The notes: generated by a model not told the origin, from the sequence alone. A stretch of DNA of 10,951 nt from Neolecta irregularis DAH-3 (GCA_001929475.1 LXFE01001031.1:1-10951), one strand, 5' to 3'. Counted from the stretch's first letter, positions 1 through 9,114 are shown. Numbers and translations: made by a program.

Positions 1-1762
1 TTCCCATCGTTTATAAGGCTGACAATTCCTCGGAGATTAGATGTATAGAGAAATGAACCTGGGTTGGGAATCATTAGACTTGCCCAGTCTTTGATGGCAA
101 ATAAGTCGATCGCTGACTTTGCATTTTCCCGCTTCTCCTCAGTTTTCCTTCAAAACAGTGAATTTACCAAATAATTCTGTAAAACTTGTCTTGCTTTTAC
201 TGCAAGATGCTTCTCATGTTCATCGAGTTCGAAGCTTTGCTCTTCATTCAAGTCTGTATGTAGCTACAATTTGTCAAGGAGAATTTGAAGTATCATACCA
301 GATATCTTAGCGCGTTCACAATGTTTTTCTTTCGATTGGAATATACAGTGGCACTCATTTTTTTGGATTTGCTTCGAGAGGGGCCCAGACTTCCACCATT
401 GAGGAGCGTTTCAAGGTTATCAAAATGGCTCATTCGAGGTTTCTTAATTGTCATTCTATTTACCTGCGGAGCAGAAATTTCAGATTGATGAGATTGTCGA
501 GTAGGCGTATTCTTTCTACCTGCATATTGTGACGATAAATCCAGTGACTGTAGTCCGGGTGATTCATTGATTGGCTCGGTTTTTGACACTCTAAGATTCC
601 ATATATAGTTCTCTTTTCGATGGGTTTTGTCATAAATCTTGTTATCAGACTTTCCGTCAAATGATAAATCCGAGACTTTAGTTTTAGCCCCTTGAGATTT
701 CCTGTTCCAGTCATCAGAACTTTCCTCATAGGCTCCTTTTGAACGACCTAAAGCGATCTTTGTAGTCGTGCGCTTTCCAGACGTTTGTATATTCTGGTCG
801 TCCCAATCGGATTTTTCGACCGAGATAATCGTTTCATGGTCTCTACCAGACTTTTCATCACCGAGTCCATGGAAAAGGTTATTTCCTGCATAATTTGAAC
901 TATATCTCAAAACAGAATTTATCTGATTTGTCGTAGATGAGGGGGGTCTGTCACTGATCAGATCAAAAGTCTGAACAATGTTAGGCTTGGGAACTTTAAT
1001 GGTTAATCAATTCTTGACCATGGGAAGCATTACTCCCATCGAATGTTGTACTGGCGTATTCATTCCGGTAGAATATTCTTTTCTTTGGTGGAAGATCTCG
1101 ATCTCGATCATGTCGCGTAGTCCTGCGTTTTCCATAAAGTTGTATATTCTGGTCATCCCAATCAGATTTTTCGACCGAGATAATCAAGTCATTGTCTCTA
1201 CCAGACTTTTCATCACCCAGACCATGGAGAGGGCTATCTTTTGCCGAATTTGAACATCTCACAACAGAATTGATCGGATTTGTCGTAGATGAGGTGGGTT
1301 TGTCGCTGATCAAATCAAAATTAGGCTTGTGAACTTAATGGTTAGTCAAATCTTGACCATGGGAAGCATTACTCCCATCGAATGTTGGGGCGTATTCATT
1401 CCGGTAGAATAATCTTTTCTTTGGTGGAAGATCTCGATCCCGGCGAACATCAGTAATACTTCCTTTTGAGTCCAGATTCGAGTGCACGAAATTGTCAGAG
1501 ATTCCAGCAGCAAGATTTGACCTATCTTTTCACATGTCATCTGAATAAGCTCATTAATATGTGGATTACCACTCCCGTTGTCTGTAGGCGCTCCCTCTGA
1601 GGCTTCATCTACGTCAAGTCCAGACTTTAAACATAAGCATTCGAGGCCATTGCATTTCATCGACACTGCAACCAGCACATGTGATAATATCACGCCGTGA
1701 AGCAGAAATGTACTTCGTGAGTTGATCAGCTTTGAACCGAAATACCTTTTTTCAAATTTCAT
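1..1762 (-). CDS. Unrecognised internally repeated protein, 6 exons, partial at left edge
   Basis: Function unknown. Proposed exons (read right to left): 1762-1570, 1525-1373, 1333-1034, 993-299, 263-168 and 131-1, running off the window after about 522 residues. Introns are 44, 39, 40, 35 and 36 nt, all GT-AG, and every junction keeps frame. Repeats carry LHGLGDEKSGRD, IISVEKSDWDDQNIQ and RDRDLPPKKR(I/L)FYRNEYA, at about residues 150-207, at 255-290 in part, and in a shortened first copy at 66-115. PPKKR looks like a nuclear localisation signal. Exon 1 has a hydrophobic stretch (residues 17-34, STFLLHGVILSHVLVAVS) that could be a signal sequence, which conflicts with a nuclear role. If intron 4 were not spliced, the protein would end at TGA 293-295 after 448 residues; the coding-like frames at 263-168 and 131-1 favour splicing. 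The last acceptor is uncertain (33, 36 or 51 nt). The start is the least secure part: its frame stays open upstream, and a second frame is open over the same bases. Confidence 0.6.
754..1103. repeat. Tandem duplication, left copy (about 350 bp)
   Basis: This block matches 1104-1439 along its length. Shared landmarks are TGTATATTCTGG (786 and 1141), CAGACTTTTCATCAC, and TGGGAAGCATTACTCCCATC (1021 and 1360). The copy holds part of exon 4, the 40-nt third intron and the end of exon 3 of the minus-strand repeat gene. It differs from the right copy by many substitutions. Indels are multiples of three in exons but one base in the intron. Confidence 0.9.
1104..1439. repeat. Tandem duplication, right copy (about 336 bp)
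   Basis: Second copy of the unit at 754-1103. It carries most of exon 3, the 39-nt second intron and the end of exon 2 of the same minus-strand gene. A third, shortened copy can be followed only as protein to about 1525: an RSNLAAG...H...D.KG stretch lines up with YSSNYAG...H...DEKSG of the left copy. Confidence 0.9.
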
Positions 1763-1950
1763 CTTGTCAGCGCGAAATCTATGTATGAGGGAAGTTAAAA
1801 AATACCTCTGAAAGGTTTTTCCGTATGAAACAAGAGAATAAAGCTTGACACGGGGCAGGTCGCTTCCGCCAGATTTCTATTTTCTAGATCTCCACATATA
1901 TTACCTCCGTTATAGATTTTCCCTTTGAGACCGTCCCAGGGAGTGTCGGC
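1763..1950. other. Presumed 5' flank of the leftmost gene
   Basis: No separate gene is seen. On the minus strand the frame of exon 1 stays open to about 1880 without an ATG, and a second frame of about 50 codons is open next to it. An upstream exon therefore cannot be excluded. No clear TATA box is visible. Confidence 0.4.
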
Positions 1951-2000
1951 AATGGGCCGTGGACTTAGCCCGGCCCATTAAATGCCCACGGGCCGGGCTA
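1951..2000. repeat. GC-rich nested palindrome, probable transposon terminus
   Basis: An 11-bp inverted repeat (TAGCCCGGCCC at 1966-1976 with GGGCCGGGCTA at 1990-2000) has a 13-nt spacer. AATGGGCC at 1951-1958 also pairs with GGCCCATT at 1972-1979, so two stems compete. Short GGGCC/GGCCC palindromes like this are typical of the ends of fungal hAT-like DNA transposons. No transposase or matching second end was found, so the assignment is inferred. It lies between the AT-rich gene flank and the GC-rich block from 2021. Confidence 0.55.
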
Positions 2001-2020
2001 TATCATGTGAGATTAGATAG

Positions 2021-2740
2021 TATGAACAATTATATTCATTTGTATTCTTCCGTGCCGCTCCCATTTACACATCCCTGCTGCCCTACGCCATCTTCTCCTT
2101 CTTCCACTTTGTCTCCAACCTGCACTCAATCGTCCTGCCCATGGCGCGGAAGAGGATGAAGGCGAGACTGCACAGGTTGGTGTCTGCGGGGCGCGGCGAT
2201 CAGTTGCTCAGGGCACCCGGGTGAGCGAGTGCATATCAGTCGGCCACTCGAGCACTACGCAGTCTGCCTACTCGGTCGCCAACTCCGCCTGCTGCTGCCC
2301 CGCTGCCTGTGTATGACCATGCCCTCCTTGCGGTCAACGCCCGCTACTCGTTCGAGATTGCCTCTCACATCACCTTGTTTGGCCTGCACTGCAACCCGGA
2401 TATCGGATCCATCCGCCTTCATCCACTCCAAGGTCATCGGCAACAGCTCCTTTGGCGTCGTCTCACACCGCCCCTCCACTCGGATTCTCTCATTCCACCT
2501 GGATCCTTTCTCGTCTCTTTTCTCCCCTATTTTCTCCCCCTACGTCTCTCCCGCGCACCGTTTTCCTCCGCCACTCTTTCAACAATTTTGGCCTCTTCGC
2601 CATCCTTGCCTACCGGGTCTCCTTGGCCCTCGACGCCCGCTACTCCTTCCATGTTTTTTGCATGCTCATCTGTATCCGCATACACCCATGCTCCACCCAT
2701 TACCTGTCTGCAGTACTGCCACTATTGATTGATTGATTGA
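2021..2740 (+). pseudogene. GC-rich coding-like block, possible Pom33/TMEM33-family fragment
   Basis: This block is clearly richer in G+C than its flanks and has C/G-ending codons. From 2021 one frame reads a membrane-like segment (IYTSLLPYAIFSFFHFVSNL, then a basic MARKRMKARLHRL). It reaches a good donor at 2221 (GTGAGC). Removing 42 nt (2221-2262, acceptor GCAG) restores frame to VYDHALLAVNARYSFEIASH, ending near 2400. A later frame (about 2570-2670) gives FNNFGLFAILAYRVSLALDA. The order resembles the third membrane segment and following helices of Pom33/TMEM33 proteins, which act in ER shaping and nuclear pores. There is no start codon, no upstream exon past the palindrome, and the middle part (about 2400-2570, C/T-rich) joins no frame cleanly. 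I read it as a truncated or decayed gene; the family call is tentative. Confidence 0.35.
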
Positions 2741-2748
2741 TTGATGAT
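2723..2748. repeat. ATTG/TGAT tetranucleotide microsatellite
   Basis: About five tandem copies of TGAT/ATTG lie at the right border of the GC-rich block. They are followed at 2765-2786 by two direct copies of AATCGGATTG separated by two bases. Confidence 0.9.
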
Positions 2749-3708
2749 GTATTCAATCCTCATAAATCGGATTGTCAATCGGATTGATAGATGGACACAC
2801 TGACGCTTATATTATGTAAGTATGTTGCATATACAAATTTAATGGCCATTTTGACATAAGGAGTATAAAAGCCCTGTAACTCCTTACCTATAGTTTGAAT
2901 GTAAATAATAGCTGTTAAATTGTTTACAGAGTTAACTCTTCCATCAACATATTAAGACAACTTTTTAGAGGTCCCCTTGCCAAACAAGTTACTCAATAAA
3001 AAATTGGAACTAGGGGCCTCAAAGGGTAGAATTTTGCTTTTGAATAATAACTCTTTGATTTGGTCATCGGTACCCTTTACTTCTATTTAGAAAAAGACAC
3101 AAACGGAGGAACTAGAAGAGAAAGCTTCATTTCGCCATCCTGTTCGCTCGGTTATTAATGGAGAAAGAAAAGATGAGAGGATGCGTGTACAACCAGAATT
3201 TCGGCCCAGGTTTTCTGGAATATCCATGCATGTATTTAGCGGAACCTGTCCAGAATTTTTGCAAAACTGCAGACCATGACTTCCCGAGAGAAGATATTAG
3301 CGCCGTCATGGTTTTGCCGGTTTGTGGAACACCGGCAAGCCTTTGCTCAAACATCTTCAGTCTCTCCAAGGGCCAGAAGTGAATGGGTTTTTTGGAATAC
3401 AAAACAGGTAGCGCACCGATCATTGGACCATAACTATTTGAATTAGTAAGAAAGCAATAGTGGATGTGAATCCCCAAGTTGAACAAAGCAGTATCACAAT
3501 CTCTGGGTTTCAATATAAGAGAGTAGAAGCAATGGCCTGAATGCTGCAGTTTTCAAATCTTGGGCTATATGAAGACATACAACATAGCTCATGAATGTTA
3601 TTATAAATGACCACATAGCTCAAAGTCATTCTTTTGTGGACTCCGAACGCCATACATGAGGAATCAATACGCGGCCATCACCCGTCATCTGTAACCTCCC
3701 CTGATTGG
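2741..3708. other. Intergenic region without a convincing gene
   Basis: AT-rich with no clear gene. Between 3127 and 3513 several frames on both strands are open for 70-128 codons. The minus frame starts only at TTG, or at an internal ATG giving about 98 residues; the plus frame (3158-3382) encodes a 74-residue peptide with five cysteines. No domain, repeat, signal peptide with a proper start, or phase-consistent intron set separates them. They may be chance frames or the remains of a small gene. Confidence 0.5.
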
Positions 3709-4130
3709 TCACTCTCTGGAATTACATCTCGACCAACTGTCTAACCGATCCTTCAACCATTCCCTCGAATCTTGATCCATCCGGACATCTTTTAAAGCAA
3801 TGATTAAACCTTTCGAAAACGAGCCTTTCCGAACAAATGTCCAGGCGATTGACAGATCCCCAGGCTCTCTCACGGATCGCAACTCTTCCCAAATAAGAAT
3901 CTCAATATTGTTGAGACTGTGAGATGTCTTGTTAGGCGATGAGACAAAATATGAGCCGTTATGATTTGTGGGCGACTACGAATGTTCAGAGAGAATCGAG
4001 GGTGAAAAGGTCTCACCCAGAATAATCCGGTGTATAGATGTGGCGAGGAGTGATCTGGTGTGATGTGTATTCGCACGGTATTCTCCTTCGAAGTTGCAAA
4101 TTCAATTACGAAAAATTCACTTCCAGGCAT
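3709..4130 (-). CDS. Two-exon 126-residue protein of unknown function
   Basis: I do not recognise the family. Exon 1 is 4130-4017 (38 codons). A 41-nt intron follows at 4016-3976, with donor GTGAGA, a CTGAAC branch-like motif and acceptor CGTAG. Exon 2 is 3975-3709 (88 codons and TGA). The acceptor TAG is itself an in-frame stop just before exon 2, so the intron is needed to join two otherwise open frames, and both sides are phase 0. The protein is soluble, with no signal peptide or membrane segment. Visible stretches include FFVIEFATSKENTVRIHITP, NIEILIWEELRSVREPGDLS, and a basic-acidic C-terminal helix (DSREWLKDRLDSW). The chosen ATG has A at -3 and lies about 120 bp below a TATA box. An ATG at 4221 is a less likely start, needing an extra intron of about 61 nt. 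Confidence 0.6.
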
Positions 4131-4250
4131 GTTGATACCAGGATACAATTATTTCGAGATCAATAGGTGGACGACCGAGATTTAAACAGAGTTTGGTCGC
4201 TCGTCCGCGGGCGAACCTCATGTAAATGATAGCCCGGGGCTCCGCACTTG

Positions 4251-4260
4251 CTATTTATAG
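4251..4260 (-). promoter_or_regulatory. TATA box for the 126-residue gene
   Basis: On the minus strand the sequence is CTATAAATAG, a near-perfect TATA element. It lies 121 bp before the proposed ATG at 4130 and 30 bp before another ATG at 4221. A transcript starting about 30 bp downstream would begin at or near the 4221 ATG, which argues for translation from 4130. Confidence 0.5.
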
Positions 4261-5152
4261 TTAGCGAAGAACAGAGACCGAAGCAAGTTCTTGTTTGCAG
4301 ATGCCAACCCGTACTGGAAGTTTGCCATTGCGGAAAGCGACACGGAGATGAGCTAATTTGTCTGAACAGCGGCCTGCTGAAGGAGACCTAGACCTGTCTT
4401 CAAGATGGGATGGTTGCTAAAACAATGAGGTTAATTGTCTGGAAATCTAATCACCCTCATATAACTCTGCTGATTAATCATCGTAAGCTAGATTTCTTGG
4501 CAAAATCGTTGATAATCGTGTCAACAGAACAGCAAGACTCAGCAAAACATTTCGTGATCCAAAGCAATTCCAGCGAGTGTTCTACTCAGTTGACAATGAC
4601 AAAGCGGGGTTGCAAGGTTGTAATTGCCGAACCCGAGTGCATTATCGATCTATTGTGTTGACCAAACCCAACAAGGTTACTGTCTTTGGACGTGTTTCTC
4701 CAGGTTATCTCCGGGGGTGTAAACAGGCTGCCAGAAATTATAAGCTGTAATAGCATTGTTTGTAACATGTAAAATAAGGGACCTGGTAGATGCTCGGATG
4801 TTCAAGTACGAGATAATACTGCAATTCTGTAGATCATTGGTTCTGCCGATATCGTAAATAATTTAGAGCCACGAGAAACCTGAACGAGAAGTCGAACGAG
4901 AACGTAGACCCCTGTCAAACGAATATAGGAAGCATCGAACTGCCTGGAACATGATAGCGCATAGCATAGTAAACTTTGAAAGAGAGCGATCCAGCTATTA
5001 GTTGAGATGTAATTGTGTAGCGCCTAGACCTTTTCTATTATGTAACCATTTAGCATCCATACAAGCCCTACTTGAAACAATATTACATATTATTTTAAAT
5101 TTTGATATTTACTAGCAGCGATTCCCTGTCAGCAGTTTGCCTGATCATCATG

Positions 5153-5171
5153 TCAGGGTGAAAAACCCTGA
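5153..5171. repeat. Short perfect hairpin
   Basis: TCAGGGT at 5153-5159 and ACCCTGA at 5165-5171 form a 7-bp stem with a GAAAA loop. It sits in AT-rich intergenic DNA with no gene end close by. Its role is unknown; it is too short to call a transposon end or terminator. Confidence 0.4.
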
Positions 5172-5245
5172 TATTAATCAAAAATATATTTGAGTTTTTG
5201 AGACTGATGCATCGGGTAGCTCAATTTCTGTCGATTATTTCCAGG

Positions 5246-5542
5246 TTAAGTAGCTTGATCGCATGGGAAATAATTCGTCAACGAATCAATCACGATAGTC
5301 AAAGTTTCAAATTGTTCACAATGCCCTGATGTCAAATTCACTGGCCAATATAGGCTCGCAGTAGGCAATGGGATGAGAAGAAACGCTACGACTGGAAAGA
5401 TTCCCAGATCTCCAACTGAGTCCCGAACAAGATTGAGTCTGGATTGCTTGTTTCCTGATTGCTGATGACCAATCGCAAAAGACGGAAGCTTTACAGAAAA
5501 ATAAAACCAAAGATGCCGACATCGTGGTATCTCCTCAGTGAA
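5246..5542 (-). other. Stop-to-stop coding-like frame, possible exon
   Basis: One minus-strand frame is open for 98 codons between a TAG (a possible splice acceptor, GCATAG) and TAA at 5246. It has no ATG. It reads a hydrophobic stretch (GIFPVVAFLLIPLPTASLYW) and then a polar tail with two cysteines. An ATG-started frame of 68 codons (5522-5316, beginning MSASLVLFF) overlaps it in another register. Open frames this long occur by chance at this base composition, and I could not find a phase-consistent first exon. Confidence 0.2.
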
Positions 5543-5824
5543 CTATGCTTTATTTAACTTGTAATTATCAGTAACCCGGATTCACTGTATTCTCTCGCCT
5601 GTTTTCTGTAGTTTGAGAGAAAAAATAGAACAGCAAATAAGAGATAATTATACATCACGAGTGATATCTCACAAAGTCAAACAGTCCATAGAAGAGTGAT
5701 ATGAACATAATGAGCATCTTTCAAGCAGAATATATACCATAAACGGTCTATCCAATAATATATACAATTTTCCCAGCCGTCAAACCCTAAATAATTAGGG
5801 ATAGTGGGCATTAAGCATGAACCT

Positions 5825-7466
5825 CTACATGACCAGGCATTCTCGACTATTATTATCAGCACCACGTTGTTCCTCTGCTTTCATCATCGTTTCAGCCCAT
5901 CGTCTTTCAATCCATTTAGCGATCTCAGTATCACCGCGCAAACAAGCGCGAAAATGGGAATTGAATATATTTTGCCAGGCATAATAACACTTGAGTCTTA
6001 TCCAACCTCCTTTTCTTTCGGAATTTGAGATCATGACTTCTCGAATTCCAGCCCACGTTATACGTGGACAATCGTATACCACCAGACGCATCTGAGAGGA
6101 TAAATGGAGGAGGATTACATCGCTCAGTTCAGTGTTATCTATTTCGAGGGATATCAAGTATTGACAGGATCGAAGGAGATGGATTATTCCGTGGTCAGTC
6201 ACTTCGATGCAGTAGGACAGTTGTAGATGCCGAAGATTAGGATTGTACGCAGATAATGAAAGAATTGTTTCATCTGTAATCTGAACGACATCTTCGAGGT
6301 CCAGATGAGTCAATTTGGGAATCGTTCGAAGTAGTGTTTTAAAACCGACATCTGTCAAGTTATTGCATCCGGTAAACTCGAGTCGGGAGAGTTCTGGAAC
6401 TTGATTTGCAAGGACAATCAAAGTTGCATCTGATAAGAGGAGGCATTGGGAGAGGTTGAGATGTCTCAGCGATAATAACCGAGACATGTCACCGAGATAA
6501 GGATATGAAGGTCCTCTAATTAGTAGTTTCATATGTGTATCCGATAACCGGGGACATTCAGCGAGATGTAGACTTTCTAGGCGGCTGAGATTATGAATGC
6601 CGATAAGAATATCTGGGTTGTGCATTTCCCCAAATTCGTTCATTCGTAATTCTATTAACCCAGGGCAATTCTCGAGGACATGAATAACCCCATTTGTAAG
6701 TTGCCTTGTCGTCGGACACCATGAGATATCCAGTGTTTGGAGAAACTTTCGTGATAACAGTGTAAAAGATGAAAATGGAATACCAGGAACCCCGGAAACA
6801 TCGAGATGATGGAGACTGTTATTGACTTTAAGAATCTTGGGAAGACTTTCAGGAGCGATATAGCAGCCATCCAGATTCAGCGATATTAGATTTGTACAAT
6901 ATATGCCAAGTGATGCGAATTCTCTTGGAAGGAGATTATTGCACCCTCTAACAGGTAAGTAGATATACTGGGAGAGAAAAATATCACCGAAGATTTAAAT
7001 GGCGGATGAAGGAACCTGCCGATTTGAGAATCCGCATAACTTCATGTCCTGGTACATAAGAATAGCCGGGTTTCAAATTTAACAGATGACTGTTGGAATC
7101 GCTAAAGTCGGCTATCACGAAGCTTTTCCATAGGCTTCCATCATATGTCATCTCTCTCCATGTTTTGCATACCCTGCTTAATGAAATCAATTCTCGTCGG
7201 TGAACGTATGAGAATATTTGCAGAAGCACCGTCTTCGGGATAATTGCTGTCCAGTCTTTCCGGGAACGTTCATCAGCGAATGAAAATCGACTACCACTGT
7301 AGCAGACTTCATCAAGAGAGATTTCTTGAGAGCAATCTGTGTTTGATTTTGATCGGGTGTTTTTTGGATAAAATTCGTCAACCGCTTCGCGCTTACAGCC
7401 CTGAAACCGAGATGAATTCAAGAGTAAGAAATCAAAGATACGGCGGGATCGAGAGAAAATTGCCAT
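5825..7466 (-). CDS. F-box/LRR protein, SCF ubiquitin-ligase substrate receptor (Pof2/AMN1-like)
   Basis: Predicted 533 residues. In this family the F-box binds Skp1 to dock on the cullin-RING (SCF) ligase, and the leucine-rich repeats choose the substrate; the target here is unknown. Exon 1 is 7466-6988 and exon 2 is 6947-5825, separated by a 40-nt intron (donor GTGATA, branch-like TACTTAC, acceptor TTAG) that restores the repeat signature LNLRGC. The F-box spans about residues 73-118 (IIPKTVLLQIFSYVHRRELI ... SRVCKTWREM ... GSLW). About ten cysteine-containing LRRs follow (GCNNLTDVGFKTLL, SYCIEVTDHGIIHLL). The C-terminal block LRLVVYDCPRITWAGIREV, then LKCYYAWQ and LRGDTEIAKWIERRW, resembles Pezizomycotina homologues. 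The first in-frame ATG is 7466; the frame stays open upstream to 7571 without another ATG, so an upstream exon is possible. Confidence 0.92.
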
Positions 7467-8434
7467 TCGGACAAACTGCTGAAAAATTCGCGAATTAGCG
7501 AAACGGACTTGCAACAACGAATGGCAGATATCACAAAGCAGATAAGCAGCTACAAAATAACATGCATGCTTTTAGTGCTGCCTGATCTCCCTACTTCAAT
7601 ATTTGTTCTTGTTTATTCCATGTTTGTCTCTATAGTGGATATCATGAATCGCACGAACCGCTAATTATCACTGGTATTGACATGGAAACAGGTGGCACGA
7701 CAAGCCTGTGAAAATTTCTGCTTTGGTGATATATCTTACTTAGTTTCTCCTTCCTCCCGGCTTTCAACATGCTCCCGGGTAATCCCGGTCGTATAGAACC
7801 ACGTCAGTGCTCTTAGTCCTCGCGTTTGGGTTTTCCCACATACCTAGACATCGAGGCGAAATGAGCCTGAATTAATCTGTTATGTCCCAAATTTTTCTTA
7901 TTAGATAGCTCAAAAATATGCATCATCAGGATTTTGTATCTCTGCTTTTTTTACTCTTATAGACCTTTGAACCAAAAGACAGCGAACGTAAGAGTAATCC
8001 TCTTGATAGCACCTGAGATCCAATGATTCATTAGTTTCGCTTCTCATATTCGTGAATGCTAATGACTAGTAGAACTCGACAGCTTTGCGCCTCATTAGAA
8101 TTGCCATGATTCCCACTATCCCATTGAAGATGACCATTGGATTAATAGTACAATAGTTGTGGTTCTAATGGATAAGGTGATCATGATAAGTCGCGGTATG
8201 GTATTCGTGATGAATGAGAAGTCAGTCATTTCTCAATTTCCAACTTTCGTGTTCCTATGTACGAATAATAAAAGGTAATGAAGGTAAAGTGAGCCTTTTC
8301 ATTCAAGATACTTGAAGGTTCATGGGGCCAAATAGAATAGATACGGCACTGTGAAGCATCGAGGTCGATCAGGCTGAATCAATCCCTTGGTAAAGTATAG
8401 TTAGTCCACTTTAACAGATAGAATGGCTGAGTGA
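7467..8434. other. Intergenic region, no gene seen
   Basis: This lies between the 5' end of the F-box gene and the 3' end of the parvulin gene, both on the minus strand. It is AT-rich and stop-dense in all frames. I see no tRNA-like folding, no long repeat and no phase-consistent exon pairs. The right part must hold the parvulin 3' untranslated region and the left part the F-box promoter; no clear TATA box is visible. Confidence 0.6.
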
Positions 8435-8980
8435 CTATTTTCTCCCTTCAACCATAATTCTAATGATTAAGCAGAGTACGAGACTGGACTTTTTACAAGT
8501 GGTATCCAAATTTGGTCTTTATAGGAGGATCAGTGTACTTGGGCTTTGCAGCGGTGCTGACGGGAAGTTTGAACTGGAATGATCAGTGCGTTTCGTGCCT
8601 CGGCGTACTGCGGCATCTTGAAAGGGCCCGACCATTGAACCTCTGACCATCCATCCTAAATCTCCGCCGCTTCTGGCCTTCTTGGATCAAAAGGGCGGAT
8701 GAGACAAAATGACCTTGTCTTGGGAAAATTCGCGGGCAACAGCATCAAAAGAGGTGCCCTGCCCGTAAATACAGCGTAACAAGGAGTCCAGTCAGACCTC
8801 TTGCAGTTTTTCCAGAGCCTGTATTGCTGTGGGATAAGCGGATGCTAGAGCCTGGGTGATGCCTATAGAATGCTTTTCGCAGAGGATATGGCGGACCTTG
8901 AGTGCTTGTGCCGGTTTGAGGGTCTGTTCTGTATCGTCTTGTGGATGAGTCTTTTGTGTTTTGATAGGTTTGGAGGGCAT
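8435..8980 (-). CDS. pin4: Parvulin-type peptidyl-prolyl cis-trans isomerase (Pin4/Par14)
   Basis: Intact gene for a 120-residue parvulin. It isomerises peptidyl-proline bonds; Par14/Pin4 relatives act in ribosome biogenesis and chromatin. Six exons: 8980-8863, 8826-8798, 8758-8714, 8677-8609, 8573-8497, 8459-8435. Introns are 36 (GC-AG), 39, 36, 35 and 37 nt. The spliced protein has a short polar N-terminus (1-25) and then the full domain: VRHILCEKH (29-37), a helix ending [57 protein letters not shown], and the terminal MVEGRK. Active-site candidates are His31, Cys34 and His112. Unspliced, the frame stops after 62 residues and keeps 12 extra residues from intron 1; removing each intron gives a gap-free match to the family (human Pin4 is about the same length). 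Intron 2 could end 3 nt earlier (acceptor CCAAG), but the DKAR motif favours the longer form. Confidence 0.94.
8827..8862 (-). other. GC-AG intron 1 of the parvulin gene (36 nt)
   Basis: Donor G|GCATCA and acceptor CCACAG. No GT lies anywhere between VRHILCEKH and ALEKLQ, yet the unspliced reading inserts 12 residues into a helix that is never interrupted in the family. Excision keeps phase and gives [15 protein letters not shown], the exact family length. A CTTAT branch-like motif lies upstream of the acceptor. Confidence 0.75.
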
Positions 8981-9114
8981 TATGGATGGAGGTTGGAGGT
9001 TACCGCCATGCCAGGGGGTGTTATTTTAGCGGGCGTGTAATGGTGCTCTATGCATACAGCCCAAGGGCCTGGATAATAACCGGGGCAGGCGACAATCCTG
9101 ACTCACCGCCAAGC
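8981..9114. promoter_or_regulatory. Divergent promoter between parvulin and GID4 genes
   Basis: The 134 bp between the two start codons must hold both 5' ends, so a bidirectional promoter is likely. No TATA box is visible. Plus-strand ATGs in the GID4 frame at 8986 and 9040 would leave 5 or 59 bp, which is why the later start at 9115 is preferred. Confidence 0.55.

Larger units (their letters stand above)
4261..5824. other. Intergenic region with weak small ORFs only
   Basis: Mostly AT-rich and without a gene I can support. Weak candidates are a plus ORF of 83 codons (4410-4661) and a minus ORF of 60 codons (4586-4768, ATG start, hydrophobic first 16 residues), which overlap and exclude each other. 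A minus ORF of 68 codons (5316-5522) and a longer stop-to-stop minus frame (5246-5542) also overlap. None shows a family motif. The stretch 4770-5240 has no coding-like frame. The part next to 5824 is the presumed 3' untranslated region of the F-box gene. Confidence 0.5.

Noticed and set aside
285-488. Plus-strand ORFs at 119-310 and 285-488, and at 978-1253
   Set aside because: They lie antisense to the repeat gene, whose reading frame is supported by duplicated copies with triplet indels.
2430-2465. KVIGNSSFGVV stretch resembling the glycine-rich loop of GSK3-type kinases
   Set aside because: Only about 11 residues match, with a key glycine replaced by serine, and no other kinase motif follows in any frame. 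Probably chance in a GC-rich frame.
3127-3513. Minus ORF of 128 codons
   Set aside because: Starts at TTG, has no recognisable motif, and competes with other open frames on both strands over the same bases.
4410-4768. Small overlapping ORFs on opposite strands (83 and 60 codons)
   Set aside because: No domain or intron support; the minus one has a hydrophobic start but an ordinary tail. Kept only as a note in the intergenic entry.
6980-7020. F-box/LRR gene as two separate genes or a frameshifted pseudogene
   Set aside because: A single 40-nt phase-2 intron (6987-6948) joins LNLR to GC and restores the repeat register without any other defect.
7467-8434. Possible tRNA, snoRNA or CRISPR-like repeats
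   Set aside because: No tRNA B-box/T-loop pattern, no paired C and D boxes with flanking stem, and no regularly spaced repeats were found.
8792-8980. Parvulin as a pseudogene with in-frame stops
   Set aside because: All stops and extra residues fall inside segments that behave as 35-39-nt introns; after excision the domain is complete and in frame.
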